From the NCBI GenBank assembly GCA_012034595.1, contig JAAUPE010000028.1, positions 1 to 58,690 on the forward strand: DNA of 58,690 bases. Direction: 5' to 3'. Every line of letters starts with the position of its first letter. The first letter of the stretch is position 1. This document shows, piece by piece, positions 36,953 to 46,795 of the stretch. The notes below the pieces were generated by a model that worked only from the letters and a program-made list of their open reading frames with translations, made no database searches and had not been told where the DNA came from. The position numbers and the translations under genes were made by a program. The DNA comes from Calothrix sp. CSU_2_0 (lineage in GTDB: Bacteria > Cyanobacteriota > Cyanobacteriia > Cyanobacteriales > Nostocaceae).

Positions 36953-37089
36953 GGGTGTGTAAAAATAAGGCGACTCGCCGATTAGTATTAAGCGGCAACA
37001 AAGGATAGACTGTTGTATTTTTTGTAGGTTAGATACGTCAGGGATTTTCTTCTATCCTTTCTGTTGTCAACAGTTGCCTTATAACACCC
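36953..37089. repeat. Long imperfect inverted repeat downstream of the RNA helicase
   Basis: GGGTGT..TAAGGC at 36953-36971 pairs with GCCTTA..CACCC at 37076-37089. Inside it, AACAAAGGATAG pairs with CTATCCTTT..GTT near 36997-37065. The whole 137-bp unit can fold into one long arm. It has no reading frame. It may be a miniature mobile element or a structured RNA. Confidence 0.55.
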
Positions 37090-37118
37090 ATCTTCTAAGT
37101 CAAAAATATCGTCCAAAA

Positions 37119-37793
37119 TCAAGGTAAATTATCGGGGTCAATACCTTGCGATCGCAAATATTGCGCTAGTCTGTCAGCTCGTTCCTGTTGTGTATCGGCT
37201 CGTTGACGTTCCTGTAGCAATTGTTCTGCTAACTCCGTAGGTATTAGTAATTTTTCTTTTGTATCCATACGATAAAATCCTAATAATTGCTCTTCAACTT
37301 TTATCTCCAGTTCTAAAGGTTGAGATTGTCCATCGGTAATTAGTTGATAAGTTTCATCTCGCAAACGATATCCCCGCAATTTTTCAGCTATCCATTCCCC
37401 TTTCGGATCGAATAGCCAGTATTCTAAAATTCCTAATTGTTCGTAGAGAGTTTTCTTTTGTTCTTGGTCTTGGTTTTGAGTTCCTTTAGAAGTCATCTCA
37501 AACACCACTTGTGGAACTTGACCCTCTTCCCAAACTTTATAATTATCTCGACCACCAGGTTGGACATCAAAAATTACCATTACATCTGGTGCAACCCTTA
37601 AGCGAGGAAACCCTTGAGAATAGTACAAAAACTGATTTGCTAAGACAGTTGCTTGCTTGCCTGTTAGGTACTGTTTTAATACTTCTAGGGTAGTTAAGAT
37701 TGCGTAGAGATGCACATAAGTTTCTGCCACAGGTTCACCGTCAGAACTGGGATATTCAATGTTTGGATCGCTTAAGTCGATTGCTATGGTCAT
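37119..37793 (-). CDS. Uma2-family PD-(D/E)xK nuclease-like protein (intact)
   Basis: A 224-residue Uma2/DUF820 protein, a family greatly expanded in cyanobacteria. Core signals are RVAPDVMVIFDV (PD motif near residue 94), QVVFEMTSKG (acidic residue near 121), KKTLYEQLGILEYWLFDP, and a helical tail with QERADRLAQYLRSQGIDPDNLP. A nuclease fold is inferred for the family, but biological targets are unknown. The C-terminal LRSQGI codons contain a complete HIP1 octamer at 37148-37155. In the two other Uma2 genes of this window the same place is interrupted. Monocistronic. Confidence 0.9.
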   Translation of the reverse strand: MTIAIDLSDPNIEYPSSDGEPVAETYVHLYAILTTLEVLKQYLTGKQATVLANQFLYYSQGFPRLRVAPDVMVIFDVQPGGRDNYKVWEEGQVPQVVFEMTSKGTQNQDQEQKKTLYEQLGILEYWLFDPKGEWIAEKLRGYRLRDETYQLITDGQSQPLELEIKVEEQLLGFYRMDTKEKLLIPTELAEQLLQERQRADTQQERADRLAQYLRSQGIDPDNLP

Positions 37794-38481
37794 AGATTTT
37801 CCTCCGACCGAAACTTAAGATGAGTTATGATATTAAAAATATTTTATCGAAACAAATCGGCATTATTCCCAAAAATTATGCGATCGCTCGATAGTTGCAT
37901 CGCACCCTTTATAATTTGGGTGTAATTAATTCTAAAGTTGGAAAATAAGTCCGATAGCGATTAACATCCCTAGTTAAAAGCATCATATCTGTAATCACAG
38001 CATGAGCGCCAATATAAAAATCAGGTAGGGGAGAAGTCTTATTTCCACCTCTTTGACAATATTGCCAGAAACATTTTCCTGCTAAAAATGCTGCTTCCCA
38101 AGGTAAATCTAAACGTCGAATAAAACTAACAGGTAACCTGTCCTTTGGATGTAATTTTCATTGTTGGGTAGATGAGTAAGAATATTCTTACACAAAGACA
38201 CAGCTAAATCACGAGCGTTCCAGATAGTGCGATCGCTACCTGGAGCTTGAGACAGCTAGCTCGAAAATGTTACCAGTATTTGCTAGTTGTCGCTTTTGTA
38301 CAGCCACCTTTTAGGCTTAAACAATCAAACAAGAGTTCTGCATAAATTTAAGTATTCAAGTTTAAGATTATAAATTATACTTAGTTTTTAAAGCCATAAG
38401 ATTAAAATGAAATCCTTAACCTGAGGATATTCACACCTTAGATATAGCGTGTTAAGTCTCTATTTCGACTGAGAATCACAT
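37794..38481. other. Gap with decayed PIN-toxin gene
   Basis: The left half holds the remnant at 37909-38240 (listed separately). The right half is AT-rich and includes the promoter side of the acetyltransferase gene. No other gene. Confidence 0.6.
37909..38240 (-). pseudogene. PIN-domain (VapC-like) toxin remnant
   Basis: Reading minus from about 38155 to the stop at 37909-37911 gives PVSFIRRLDLPWEAAFLAGK, later PLPDFYIGAHAVITDMMLLT and RDVNRYRTYFPTLELI. This is the C-terminal half of a PIN-domain ribonuclease of the VapC type. There is no start codon. An upstream TGA and a shifted frame containing WNARDLAVSLCKNILTHLPN show that it has decayed. No cognate antitoxin is visible. Confidence 0.65.
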
Positions 38482-38973
38482 ATGAATACTGGTGAGCCTT
38501 CGATTACTTATTTCATTCATAGATTAGCTTGTGTTGAAACCAAGAATATAGGAAGAGGAACTCGTATCTGGGCTTTTGCCCATATCTTACCTAATGCAAT
38601 TATCGGTGAAGATGTTAACATTTGCGATCATACTTTTATTGAAAATGATGTGGTCATAGGTAATAGAGTCACTATTAAATGTGGTGTTTACCTTTGGGAT
38701 GGAATTCGTTTAGAAGATGATGTGTTTGTGGGACCAAATGTAGCATTTACAAATGATAAGTTACCCCGCAGCCGAAAATATTTGGATAAATTTCCTGAAA
38801 TAATAGTTCGAGAAGGTGCCAGTATTGGTGCGAGTGCAGTTATTTTACCTGGTATTGCAATCGGAAAAAATGCCATGATTGGAGCAGGAGCGGTAGTCAC
38901 TCATAATGTGCCAGATAATGCAGTTGTTGTAGGTAATCCAGCACGAATTATTAGGTTTATAGAAGTAGATTAA
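38482..38973 (+). CDS. Sugar N-acetyltransferase (FdtC/WbpD-type hexapeptide)
   Basis: A 163-residue left-handed beta-helix acyltransferase made of hexapeptide repeats ([44 protein letters not shown]). The start [15 protein letters not shown] and [10 protein letters not shown] are typical of enzymes that N-acetylate the 3-amino group of nucleotide-linked 3-amino-3,6-dideoxyhexoses with acetyl-CoA, or the WbpD substrate. The presence of a ketoisomerase and a transaminase in the same arm favours the dTDP-3-amino-3,6-dideoxyhexose pathway. The stop abuts the next start without a gap, so the two are co-transcribed. Confidence 0.9.
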   Translation: MNTGEPSITYFIHRLACVETKNIGRGTRIWAFAHILPNAIIGEDVNICDHTFIENDVVIGNRVTIKCGVYLWDGIRLEDDVFVGPNVAFTNDKLPRSRKYLDKFPEIIVREGASIGASAVILPGIAIGKNAMIGAGAVVTHNVPDNAVVVGNPARIIRFIEVD

Positions 38974-39909
38974 ATGTATACAGATAAGCAAGTGTTATCG
39001 ATAGTTGTACCTCTTTATAAAGGAGAATGCTTCCTTGATAAATTGGTTTGGGAATTAGAGAGTTTTGCCTTAAATAATCAAAATATTATTAGTTTAGAGA
39101 TAATATTTGTTGATGATGGTTCACCAGACCAAACGTTTGAAGCCTTAAAAAAAATTTCTCCTCAAAATTTTACATGGAAAGCAATTAGGTTATCCAGAAA
39201 TTTCAAATCATATATAGCTATTTTAGCTGGGATACAAGAAAGTAGCGGCTACTATATCACTTTTTTACCTCAAGACTTACAAGAATCACCTGAAGTTACA
39301 GCAGCGTTACTAGCGGAAATTAAGAGTGGGTATGATGTAGTGTGGGCTGTTCGTGGAAGCCGTTCCGATCCTTGGTTAGAAAAGCTGTTATCAAAGTGTT
39401 TCCATAAGTTAATGCACCAAATATGGTCTAGCTGGCCTCAAACAGGTGCAGATGTTTTTATGATAACTAAACCTATCGCAGATATTTTACTCAATATCCA
39501 AGAAAAAAATTCCCACATTACAGGTCAAATACTTTGGATGGGTTTCCGACAAACTCATATATTCTATAACCGTAGTTCTCGTAAAATTGGTAAGTCTGGT
39601 TGGACTACTTTTAATAAAATCAAACTAGCGATCGATATTATTACCCAGTTTTCTTATGCTCCTATTAAAATTTGTAGTATTTTAGGTGTGACAATAGCAA
39701 CTTTAGGGTTTTTATACGGAATTTTTATATTAATTAACAAATTATTTTTTGGGGTTAATGTGGAAGGATGGGCTTCTGTAATGTTGGTAATTTTATTGAT
39801 TGGTGGTATGCAAATGATTTTTTTAGGTGTAATTGGAGAGTATTTGTGGCGCACTTTTGATGAAGTTCGCAAGCGTCCTACATATATTGTGATGGACAGA
39901 ATAAATTAG
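38974..39909 (+). CDS. GT2 polyprenyl-phosphate glycosyltransferase (GtrB/DPM-like)
   Basis: A 311-residue family-2 glycosyltransferase. The GT-A domain begins LSIVVPLYKGECFLDKLV and contains the nucleotide-binding IIFVDDGSPDQT, the DQD-like FLPQDLQESPE, and AVRGSRSDPWLEK. Two C-terminal membrane helices (ICSILGVTIATLGFLYGIFI and VMLVILLIGGMQMIFLGVIG) end in GEYLWRTFDEVRKRPTYIV. This architecture loads a sugar onto a polyprenyl phosphate on the cytoplasmic side, for use by a GT-C enzyme such as the following membrane protein. The start overlaps the preceding gene's end (TAAATG). Confidence 0.92.
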   Translation: MYTDKQVLSIVVPLYKGECFLDKLVWELESFALNNQNIISLEIIFVDDGSPDQTFEALKKISPQNFTWKAIRLSRNFKSYIAILAGIQESSGYYITFLPQDLQESPEVTAALLAEIKSGYDVVWAVRGSRSDPWLEKLLSKCFHKLMHQIWSSWPQTGADVFMITKPIADILLNIQEKNSHITGQILWMGFRQTHIFYNRSSRKIGKSGWTTFNKIKLAIDIITQFSYAPIKICSILGVTIATLGFLYGIFILINKLFFGVNVEGWASVMLVILLIGGMQMIFLGVIGEYLWRTFDEVRKRPTYIVMDRIN

Positions 39910-39955
39910 TTATATTTCATTTGTTTTATATTGATAAATTAAACATTTTCAGGCA

Positions 39956-42123
39956 ATGAATTATATTTATCGCAGCTATCCTCTGGTTATACTAATTTTA
40001 CAGAATTTAATCATCTTTTTTAGGCATTACTTTATGGGTGCCGGATTCCCTTGGGATTTTTCGATGGCTTACTATGCCATGACAGCCTTTTGGACAACTG
40101 CAATTAAATTCGGTACTTTTCCTCATTGGATTCCCTTTCAGTCGATGGGATATCCTTTTAGTATGAACTTGCAATCTGGGATATATTATCCTCCTTTATG
40201 GGTTTTTCCAATTTTTAATATTCAATATACTTTGCAAAATGCTGTTAGGTTTCAATGCCTTCATATTTTATTTGGAAGCATTGGGATGTTTTTATTATTA
40301 AGAATAAATTTTAAATCAAAATATGCCTTGATTGGCGCTATTGCATTTCAGTTCTTTGGTGGCTTTTATTCTAACTCTCAGCATGTTGATATTATTCGAG
40401 CTTATGCATTAGCTACATGGCTATTTTATGCTTGTACGCTCGATAATTCTCATCAGCCAAGACTATTGTTTCGTAATTTACTTATATCTCCTATTCTTTA
40501 TCTCTTAGCGACTGGTGGATATCCGGGAAATTTTATCTCAAGTCTTTTTGTCTTGAGTATTTATATATTATTGCAGTTAGGTTCTTATCTAATAATTAAT
40601 AAAGAAAGCAAAAAATACACAAAACTGCTGTGCTACTAGTAATGACTTTTGGTCTGATGATACTAGGTATTTGCATGGCATCTATACATTTGGGTCCTGC
40701 GTGGCTATACAGGGGAGAATTAACTAGGCATGAAACTTCTTATGGACTAGAAAAACTGGGATTGTGGCTAGAACACATACCAGGTTTGTTTTTATCTAGT
40801 AGATTGCTTCCTGGTGAAATTTCTATGACTTCTGCATATGTAACTTTGCCTATATTTTTCTTGCTATTTTTCATACCTTATAAGCAACTAAAAAAAAGGC
40901 TTATATACATAATTATTTTATGTCTAAGTCTCGCGATGGTTGCGGGTGAAAAATCGATGATTTGGTTGTTAATCAGCAAATTATTTCCGACTTTAAGCTT
41001 GTCGAGATTTCCGTCATCTGACTATAGAGTTTTTGTTGCCATAATGATGATTATTTTGTCTATTTCCGGATTAAAAAATATTTTAGATAAGGGAGTGATT
41101 CATCATTTTTATCAGCGTATATTAATCGCGTGTGCCTTAATTGTTTTAGGTTTATATTGGGGAATATATTCAGTTAGTGTTGTTCCTTTAATAGATAGTC
41201 CGATTAAACAAGAACTAGTCGCCCGATCGCAAGCACCTATCGTTTGTATAGTTACAATTTTGCTGATAGTATTTTTATTTAAAATTCAATCTAGTAAATT
41301 GCGATCGCACCAAAAAAAAATATTATTACTAACAATAGCTTTACTGACGATAATTGATGGAGCGCGGGTTACTTTAGATATGCTACCCATGTGGTTTGTA
41401 GAAAATTCTGCTGTTAAATATGTAGGAGAGTTTCCCCTAGTTAATAATAATAAAATAGTAACTTATGACATTTTTAAAAACTTACCTTTAAATCGTCCAA
41501 AAAGAGAAACAACCGACAATTATTTAGACTTTGCATGGAAAGGTTATCTCAACGGAACTTTTATGATGCAAGATTATGGAGGTACTGTTTTACAAAATCG
41601 CCAAATAATTGAAGAAAATGAAGTGTATAAAAATTATATGCTGATGGCTTGGAAACCAGTTTTTTTGGAACCAGCATTGGAATTATCCAAAGAAAAATTA
41701 TTTAATCTAACTGATACTCTAAAAGATACTTTTAGCCAAGACTCATTAATTAAAAGCAATAAAGTAGTACAACAAATTTATGGCATTAATAATATCACTT
41801 ACCAAGTTAGAATTGATAAAGAAACAGTTATGGTAGAGAATGAAACATATTTTCCGGGATGGAGTGCCATATTAATACCAGCAGATAATAGTAAAAAAAT
41901 ATTATTAAAATCTATTCCAATCAATAGAGTTTTTAGAGGATGGTTACTTCCACCTGGGAATTATGAAATGAAAGCAAGTTTTGAAATGCCTTATTGGTCG
42001 TTGCTGCGTAACTTTAGTGTTTTTTGTTTTCTAATATGGTCGATCTTAATTTTTAAGTATTCTCAGCCATCAATCGAACATTTTTTTTCAAAATTGAAAA
42101 CTAGTCAACAAAAATTATCTTAA
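39956..42123 (+). pseudogene. YfhO-like GT-C membrane protein, split by a frameshift
   Basis: The first frame (39956-40639) encodes membrane segments and the GT-C-like N-terminal loop GAGFPWDFSMAYYAMTAFW, then stops after a shift near the A-run at about 40610-40615. The second frame (from 40630, GTG) continues the same protein: VMTFGLMILGICMASIHLGP, further helices, and a C-terminal soluble domain with ENETYFPGWSAIL and RGWLLPPGNYEM, as in YfhO proteins. Restoring one A in the six-A run joins the frames through KIHKTAV. YfhO-like proteins transfer sugars from lipid-linked donors at the outer face of the membrane, fitting the upstream DPM-like GT2. Broken, or a sequencing or slippage effect. 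Confidence 0.8.
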
Positions 42124-42129
42124 AAACAA

Positions 42130-42273
42130 ATGAGTAGTGACCTATCCTTTCAAAAATATCTTGCTTCTTTTCGACGGCATATAATATTAATGGGAATAGC
42201 ATTAGTTTTTTTATTTAGTGTTATCTGGCACTTGTATCCTACTTGTGTTAAATGTTGTGATGCTCATATCTAA
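42130..42273 (+). CDS. 47-residue membrane peptide, probable gene fragment
   Basis: ATG 42130 six bases past the preceding stop encodes MSSDLSFQKYLASFRRHIIL followed by one membrane helix and a Cys-rich end (PTCVKCCDAHI). It looks like the amputated N-terminus of a longer membrane protein. A terminator follows at 42302. Confidence 0.3.
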   Translation: MSSDLSFQKYLASFRRHIILMGIALVFLFSVIWHLYPTCVKCCDAHI

Positions 42274-42301
42274 GGCTTACCAGAATCGCGTAGTTGTATT
42301 C

Positions 42302-42329
42302 AGCAGGTATTTATTTCTCACCTGCTTTT
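42302..42329 (+). terminator. Intrinsic terminator
   Basis: AGCAGGT (42302-42308) and ACCTGCT (42320-42326) with an 11-base loop, followed by TTTT. It would end the transcript from the acetyltransferase arm. Confidence 0.6.
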
Positions 42330-42444
42330 GACATTAAACCACTATGCAATAAAATTTTTTGCCCTTAATGACCAGCTTTATTTGACAACTTACATACAGA
42401 ATTTTTCTACACCCCTTCAGTAGTTTTGGCGATTAATTAATTGT

Positions 42445-42765
42445 ATGTTTTTAGTGTCTTCTACCATAGGATTTATTAGATTAATTAAGTACCATTATAA
42501 ACGTATCAAAAAAAACTTATTCTTCATAGTGACATCATTAATAATTGTAGTCTCTCTCATCCTTCCTCTACTTATCAGTGTTCTAAGTTTCCACCCATTT
42601 TTTGCAATAGGAATAAGCTATTTTATCGATGCTAATCTTAGCAAAGTTAATTTGAGATTATCTAGATTTTTGAAGACATCTGCTATATTTATGATGTTTG
42701 TCTTTTGTATGTTTTTGTTTTCTTTAAATATAGAGTCAACGTTTGCTCTGAGGCTTAATGGATAA
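42445..42765 (+). CDS. Small membrane protein or fragment
   Basis: A 106-residue frame with three hydrophobic helices (NLFFIVTSLIIVVSLILPLL, FHPFFAIGISYFI, TSAIFMMFVFCMFLFSL). There is no recognised domain. It overlaps the start of the ketoisomerase gene by eight bases. Given the decay upstream, it may be the tail of a lost O-antigen-type membrane gene, but that is a guess. Confidence 0.35.
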   Translation: MFLVSSTIGFIRLIKYHYKRIKKNLFFIVTSLIIVVSLILPLLISVLSFHPFFAIGISYFIDANLSKVNLRLSRFLKTSAIFMMFVFCMFLFSLNIESTFALRLNG

Positions 42766-43177
42766 AACAATGATTGAGAAATGCTACACTGTCAACTTAC
42801 CAAAAATAAATGACCCTCGTGGTAATTTAACTTTTATAGAAAGTGGAAAACATATTGCTTTTGACATCAAACGAGTTTTTTACTTATATGATGTTCCAGG
42901 TGGTGCTAACCGTGCTGGTCATGCTCTAAAAAATTGTCAACAGTTTTTGATAGCCATGTCTGGCAGCTTCGATGTAGTGTTGGATGATGGCTACGAAAAA
43001 AAGCGTTTTCATCTCAACCGTTCCTACTATGGACTTTATATTTGTCCTATGATATGGCGAGAAATTGATAACTTTTCCTCTGGTTCTGTTTGCATGGTTT
43101 TAGCTTCTGCTTTTTATGATGAGGCTGACTATTACAGAGATTATGAGGAGTTTATAGCAACAGTGCGAGTTAAATAA
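42758..43177 (+). CDS. dTDP-4-oxo-6-deoxyglucose 3,4-ketoisomerase (FdtA/QdtA, WxcM-like cupin)
   Basis: A 139-residue cupin. Family signals are [40 protein letters not shown] with its conserved His, and [17 protein letters not shown]. The enzyme moves the keto group of dTDP-4-oxo-6-deoxyglucose from C4 to C3, preparing it for transamination. FdtA and QdtA differ in C4 stereochemistry, which cannot be read here. GAGG lies upstream of ATG 42758. The stop overlaps the ATG of the aminotransferase (TAATGA), so they are translationally coupled. Confidence 0.92.
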   Translation: MDKTMIEKCYTVNLPKINDPRGNLTFIESGKHIAFDIKRVFYLYDVPGGANRAGHALKNCQQFLIAMSGSFDVVLDDGYEKKRFHLNRSYYGLYICPMIWREIDNFSSGSVCMVLASAFYDEADYYRDYEEFIATVRVK

Positions 43178-44267
43178 TGAAAGTACCGTTTCTAGATATG
43201 AAAGCTCCCTATCTCGAACTTCAGGAAGAAATCGATCTAGTATACCGTCGAGTAATGGACTCTGGCTGGTATATTCTTGGTAAAGAGGTAGAAGCTTTTG
43301 AGGCAGAATTTGCGGCTTATTGTGGTACTAAATACTGCATTGGTGTAGGAAACGGTTTGGATGCTTTACATCTAATTGTACGAGCTATGGGGATAGGTGC
43401 TGGGGATGAAGTTATTGTCCCAGCAAATACTTATATTGCTAGCTGGTTAGGTGTTTCTTTGGCTGGTGCTATACCTATTCCAGTCGAACCAGATGAGAAG
43501 ACACATAATATTAATCCCCAGCAAATCGAAGCAGCTATTACAGAACGTACTCAGGCTATTATGGCAGTGCATCTTTACGGTCAACCTGCCGATATGGATG
43601 GAATTAATGCGATCGCCCAGCAATACAATTTAATGGTGATTGAAGATGCTGCCCAAGCTCACGGAGCGAAATATAAAGGCAAAAGGGTTGGTAGTTTGGG
43701 GAATGCGGCAGGTTTTAGTTTTTATCCAACTAAAAATCTTGCAGCTTTCGGTGATGGAGGAGCAATTACAACCAATGATGGGGATTTAGTAGATAAAATT
43801 CGGTTGTTGCGTAATTACGGTTCTCGTGTCAAATACGAAAATGAGATTCAAGGTTACAATAGCCGTCTAGATGAGGTTCAGGCAGCTTTTTTGCGGATGA
43901 AACTAGCAAAATTAGATGACTGGAATGCTCGTCGAGCTAAAGTAGCACAAAAATATTTAGACTGTTTAATAAAAAACTCTAATCTCACTTTGCCTTTTGT
44001 TCCAGAGTGGGCAGAACCTGTATGGCATTTATTTGTCGTAAATCTACCCCAACGGGAAATTGTACGTCAACAATTACGTGAAGCAGGTATCGATACATTA
44101 ATTCATTACCCCATACCTCCCCATTTATCGAGTGCTTATAGCGATCGCAATGGCAATCAGGTGATTTTCCCATAACGGAAAAACTTGCACGGGAAGTATT
44201 GAGTATACCAATTGGACCTCATTTAAACGAGGAACAAGTAGGGATAGTTATTCAAAATTTAATTTAA
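43177..44267 (+). CDS. DegT/DnrJ/EryC1 sugar aminotransferase, frameshifted near the 3' end
   Basis: A PLP enzyme that transaminates dTDP-3-oxo-6-deoxyhexose to the 3-amino sugar (FdtB/QdtB role). Signals are [58 protein letters not shown] and the PLP lysine in [16 protein letters not shown]. The frame stops at 44175 after NQVIFP. Shifting minus one at about 44158-44160 restores the usual ending [20 protein letters not shown] and on to QNLI, with the stop at 44265-44267. One base is therefore missing. The truncated form lacks about 30 C-terminal residues and may be unstable. The 3' end overlaps the convergent GT2 gene. Confidence 0.88.
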
Positions 44268-46034
44268 CTCGAAATTGGGATTATTGATTGATAAATTAGG
44301 GTTGTAATAAGGATCGATTGTTAAACCATTTAGATAGTGTTTCCACTTGTTATTTAATTTTTCCCATTCACCTGGTTTTAAGCCTTCTCCCCTGCTAACA
44401 GATTCATAATGAATCAATTCGACAGAAGGGATAACAACATTACGATACCCTGCTTGATGGGCTTTGAGACATAAATCCACGTCGTTATAGTTGAGGGGGA
44501 AATCTTCATCCATCCCACCCAATTCTTCAAAGATGTGTTTTCGTATCATCAAGCAAGCAGCTGTTACTGCTAGGTAGTTACGATTGACTATATTCGAGCA
44601 AAAATAACCGGGATGTTCTTTTTCATAACCATGAAAAATGTGGCAGGGATTACCGTTAAGGATAGCGACTCCAGTATGTTGTATTTTACCGTTGGGGAAT
44701 AACAATTTGACTCCGACGGCGGCAATTTCTTGTTGCTGGGATAGTTCTAACATTAATTCCAGCCAATTTGGAGTAATTACTTCCGTATCGTCATTTAATA
44801 ATAGTAAATATTCACCTCTTGCTTTTTTTACTCCTAAATTAATTCGTTCTGAAAAGTTAAAGTTATTACCACATCTGACTAAATTAATATTTTCAGAAGT
44901 GATATTTTTTAAAATATTTTCGGGTATATCATAACCATCAACTATAATAATTTCAAAGTTATGGTAACTGCTAATTTTTTTGATACTATGAATACAATTT
45001 TCCAGAAGGCACAAATTGCGATCGGGAGTATTGATCGTTTTGGCTGCACTAGGAATAATAATACTAATTAAAGGTTGTTCTTGAATGTTGCGTCTAACTC
45101 GCCAAAAACCAGCCCTTGCTGTTTTTTCCACATGTCCCGGATAGCAACTGCGACTCAGCATGTTTTCCAGAGCTTTCTGTGCAGCAATATATGCCCAGGG
45201 TTTTGCTTCCTCTCCCGATGTGACAGATGCAGGAATAATACGCCAATGGTAGAGGATTTTGGAGATATGATAGATATGTTTAGTTTTTTCCACAACTCTC
45301 AATACTAAATCGTAGTCTTGAGAGCCATCATATTCACTACGAAAACCACCGATTTCTTTAATGATGCTGGTACGATATACACCTAAGTGGCAGGTATACA
45401 TGCAAGAATGGAAATATTCTGGCGACCAATCGGGTTTAAAGAATGGATCGCTACGTTTGCCTTTAATATCAATTTTATCTTCGTCGCTATAAATAAAATC
45501 AGCTTCTGGATGTTGATTGATTAATTTAGCATTTTCAAATAAAGCGTTAATTGCTAGTTCATCATCGTGGTCTAAAAGTGCAATATAATCGCCAGTTACT
45601 ATTTCTAAAGCAGAGTTAGATGCAGTTGAAATATTAGCATTTTCCGCTCTAAATATTACTTTTATTCGCTTGTCTAGTTGACTAAAGCGAGTGAGGATTT
45701 CTTTAATGTGGGGAGAAGGAGAAGCATCGTCAGCAATGCATAATTCCCAATTTGGATATATTTGATTTATAACAGATTCAATCGCTGTTTCTAACCATTG
45801 TGCCTCGACGTTGTAAACGGGCATAATAATTGAGAATTTCGGTTTGAATTGCCATTGTAAAATTTCTTGTTTGCAGTGTACTATTTCAAGTTTGCTTAAA
45901 CGATTATTCGCAATCCATTCTTGGTAGCTAATTGAATTTTTTAATTTTGACCTAATACTATTTTTGATAAAACGGATTAACCCTTGGGTTCCCCTTTCGC
46001 TATGAACTTGTTTTAGCTTAGAAAATTTTTGCAA
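44259..46034 (-). CDS. Double-domain GT2 glycosyltransferase
   Basis: A 591-residue protein with two family-2 glycosyltransferase domains. The first, about 68-320, starts FSIIMPVYNVEAQWLETAI and has DDASPSP and LDHDDELA. The second, about 323-580, starts ISIIIPSAAKT and has LLLLNDDTEVITPNWLELML, with the acceptor-side YLAVTAACLMIRKHIFEELG and FPLNYNDVDLCLKAHQAGY. Such tandem GT2 proteins extend O-antigen-like chains. There is no membrane segment. It is last in the minus arm and converges with the aminotransferase, overlapping it by nine bases. Confidence 0.92.
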   Translation of the reverse strand: MQKFSKLKQVHSERGTQGLIRFIKNSIRSKLKNSISYQEWIANNRLSKLEIVHCKQEILQWQFKPKFSIIMPVYNVEAQWLETAIESVINQIYPNWELCIADDASPSPHIKEILTRFSQLDKRIKVIFRAENANISTASNSALEIVTGDYIALLDHDDELAINALFENAKLINQHPEADFIYSDEDKIDIKGKRSDPFFKPDWSPEYFHSCMYTCHLGVYRTSIIKEIGGFRSEYDGSQDYDLVLRVVEKTKHIYHISKILYHWRIIPASVTSGEEAKPWAYIAAQKALENMLSRSCYPGHVEKTARAGFWRVRRNIQEQPLISIIIPSAAKTINTPDRNLCLLENCIHSIKKISSYHNFEIIIVDGYDIPENILKNITSENINLVRCGNNFNFSERINLGVKKARGEYLLLLNDDTEVITPNWLELMLELSQQQEIAAVGVKLLFPNGKIQHTGVAILNGNPCHIFHGYEKEHPGYFCSNIVNRNYLAVTAACLMIRKHIFEELGGMDEDFPLNYNDVDLCLKAHQAGYRNVVIPSVELIHYESVSRGEGLKPGEWEKLNNKWKHYLNGLTIDPYYNPNLSINNPNFELN

Positions 46035-46112
46035 AAAAATGAAACTATATCAAACATAGTTTTAATCATTTATTTAAAGTATATATAGGCTTGGATTTAA
46101 TTATGTAATTTA

Positions 46113-46763
46113 TTAATTTACAAACCAATTAATAGCGTTATTAAGTTCATCATATTTAATCTCTCGAACGCGATTTGATAATATTGGATACTGTTCTGAA
46201 GAGCGGTTAATGGCAAATTTCTTTTGAGGTTGAATTATCTCACCTTGATAGTTTTTCCTGACTTCGATGTGGGCACAAAATTCTTTTACAACTCCTTTGT
46301 AATAATCGATCGCAAAATCGAGTCTAACTTGATTGCGATGCAGTTCAATTAAAGTATTTGGCTCGATGACGTAGGTCAGTTCTGTTAGTAACCAGCGTGA
46401 GTTCAAAACTTTTTCCCAAAAATCCGTATACCAGACGCATATATGATAGTAATGGTCTTCATTAAAAAATAGTTTGTGGTCGATAATAAATGCAGAATTC
46501 TCCCAAGCATACGGTGTCCAAAGCTCTAGTTTTGCACCATCTAGACAAACACGACTAATTTCCGAAAATAATTTTGTTGGATTAGAAAGATGTTCGAGAC
46601 AGTGGGATGAGTACACATATTCTACACTGTCATTATCAAAAGGTAAGGAATCTACTTCAAAGTTTAAAACATGGTCAACACCAGCTTGGGGGCAAATGTC
46701 AACACCAATAGTTCCCTCTTTTTTACAAGAGCCACAACCTAAGTCGATCTTTAAATTAGCCAT
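46113..46763 (-). CDS. SAM-dependent methyltransferase
   Basis: A 216-residue class I methyltransferase. The SAM motif is IDLGCGSCKKEGTIGVDICP near residue 5. The second motif region is DSVEYVYSSHCLEHLSNP near residue 43. The downstream half is longer than a bare domain. Together with the neighbouring glycosyltransferases it probably methylates a sugar or chain terminus. The substrate is unknown. It sits about 30 bp after the GT4-like gene and probably belongs to the same transcript. Confidence 0.88.
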   Translation of the reverse strand: MANLKIDLGCGSCKKEGTIGVDICPQAGVDHVLNFEVDSLPFDNDSVEYVYSSHCLEHLSNPTKLFSEISRVCLDGAKLELWTPYAWENSAFIIDHKLFFNEDHYYHICVWYTDFWEKVLNSRWLLTELTYVIEPNTLIELHRNQVRLDFAIDYYKGVVKEFCAHIEVRKNYQGEIIQPQKKFAINRSSEQYPILSNRVREIKYDELNNAINWFVN

Positions 46764-46795
46764 TGTTTTTGCTCACCCTGTATTTAATTTTGTTG

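Noticed and set aside
43985-44173. A minus-strand frame that could be a small gene between the convergent arms
   Set aside because: It lies opposite the conserved C-terminal part of the aminotransferase.
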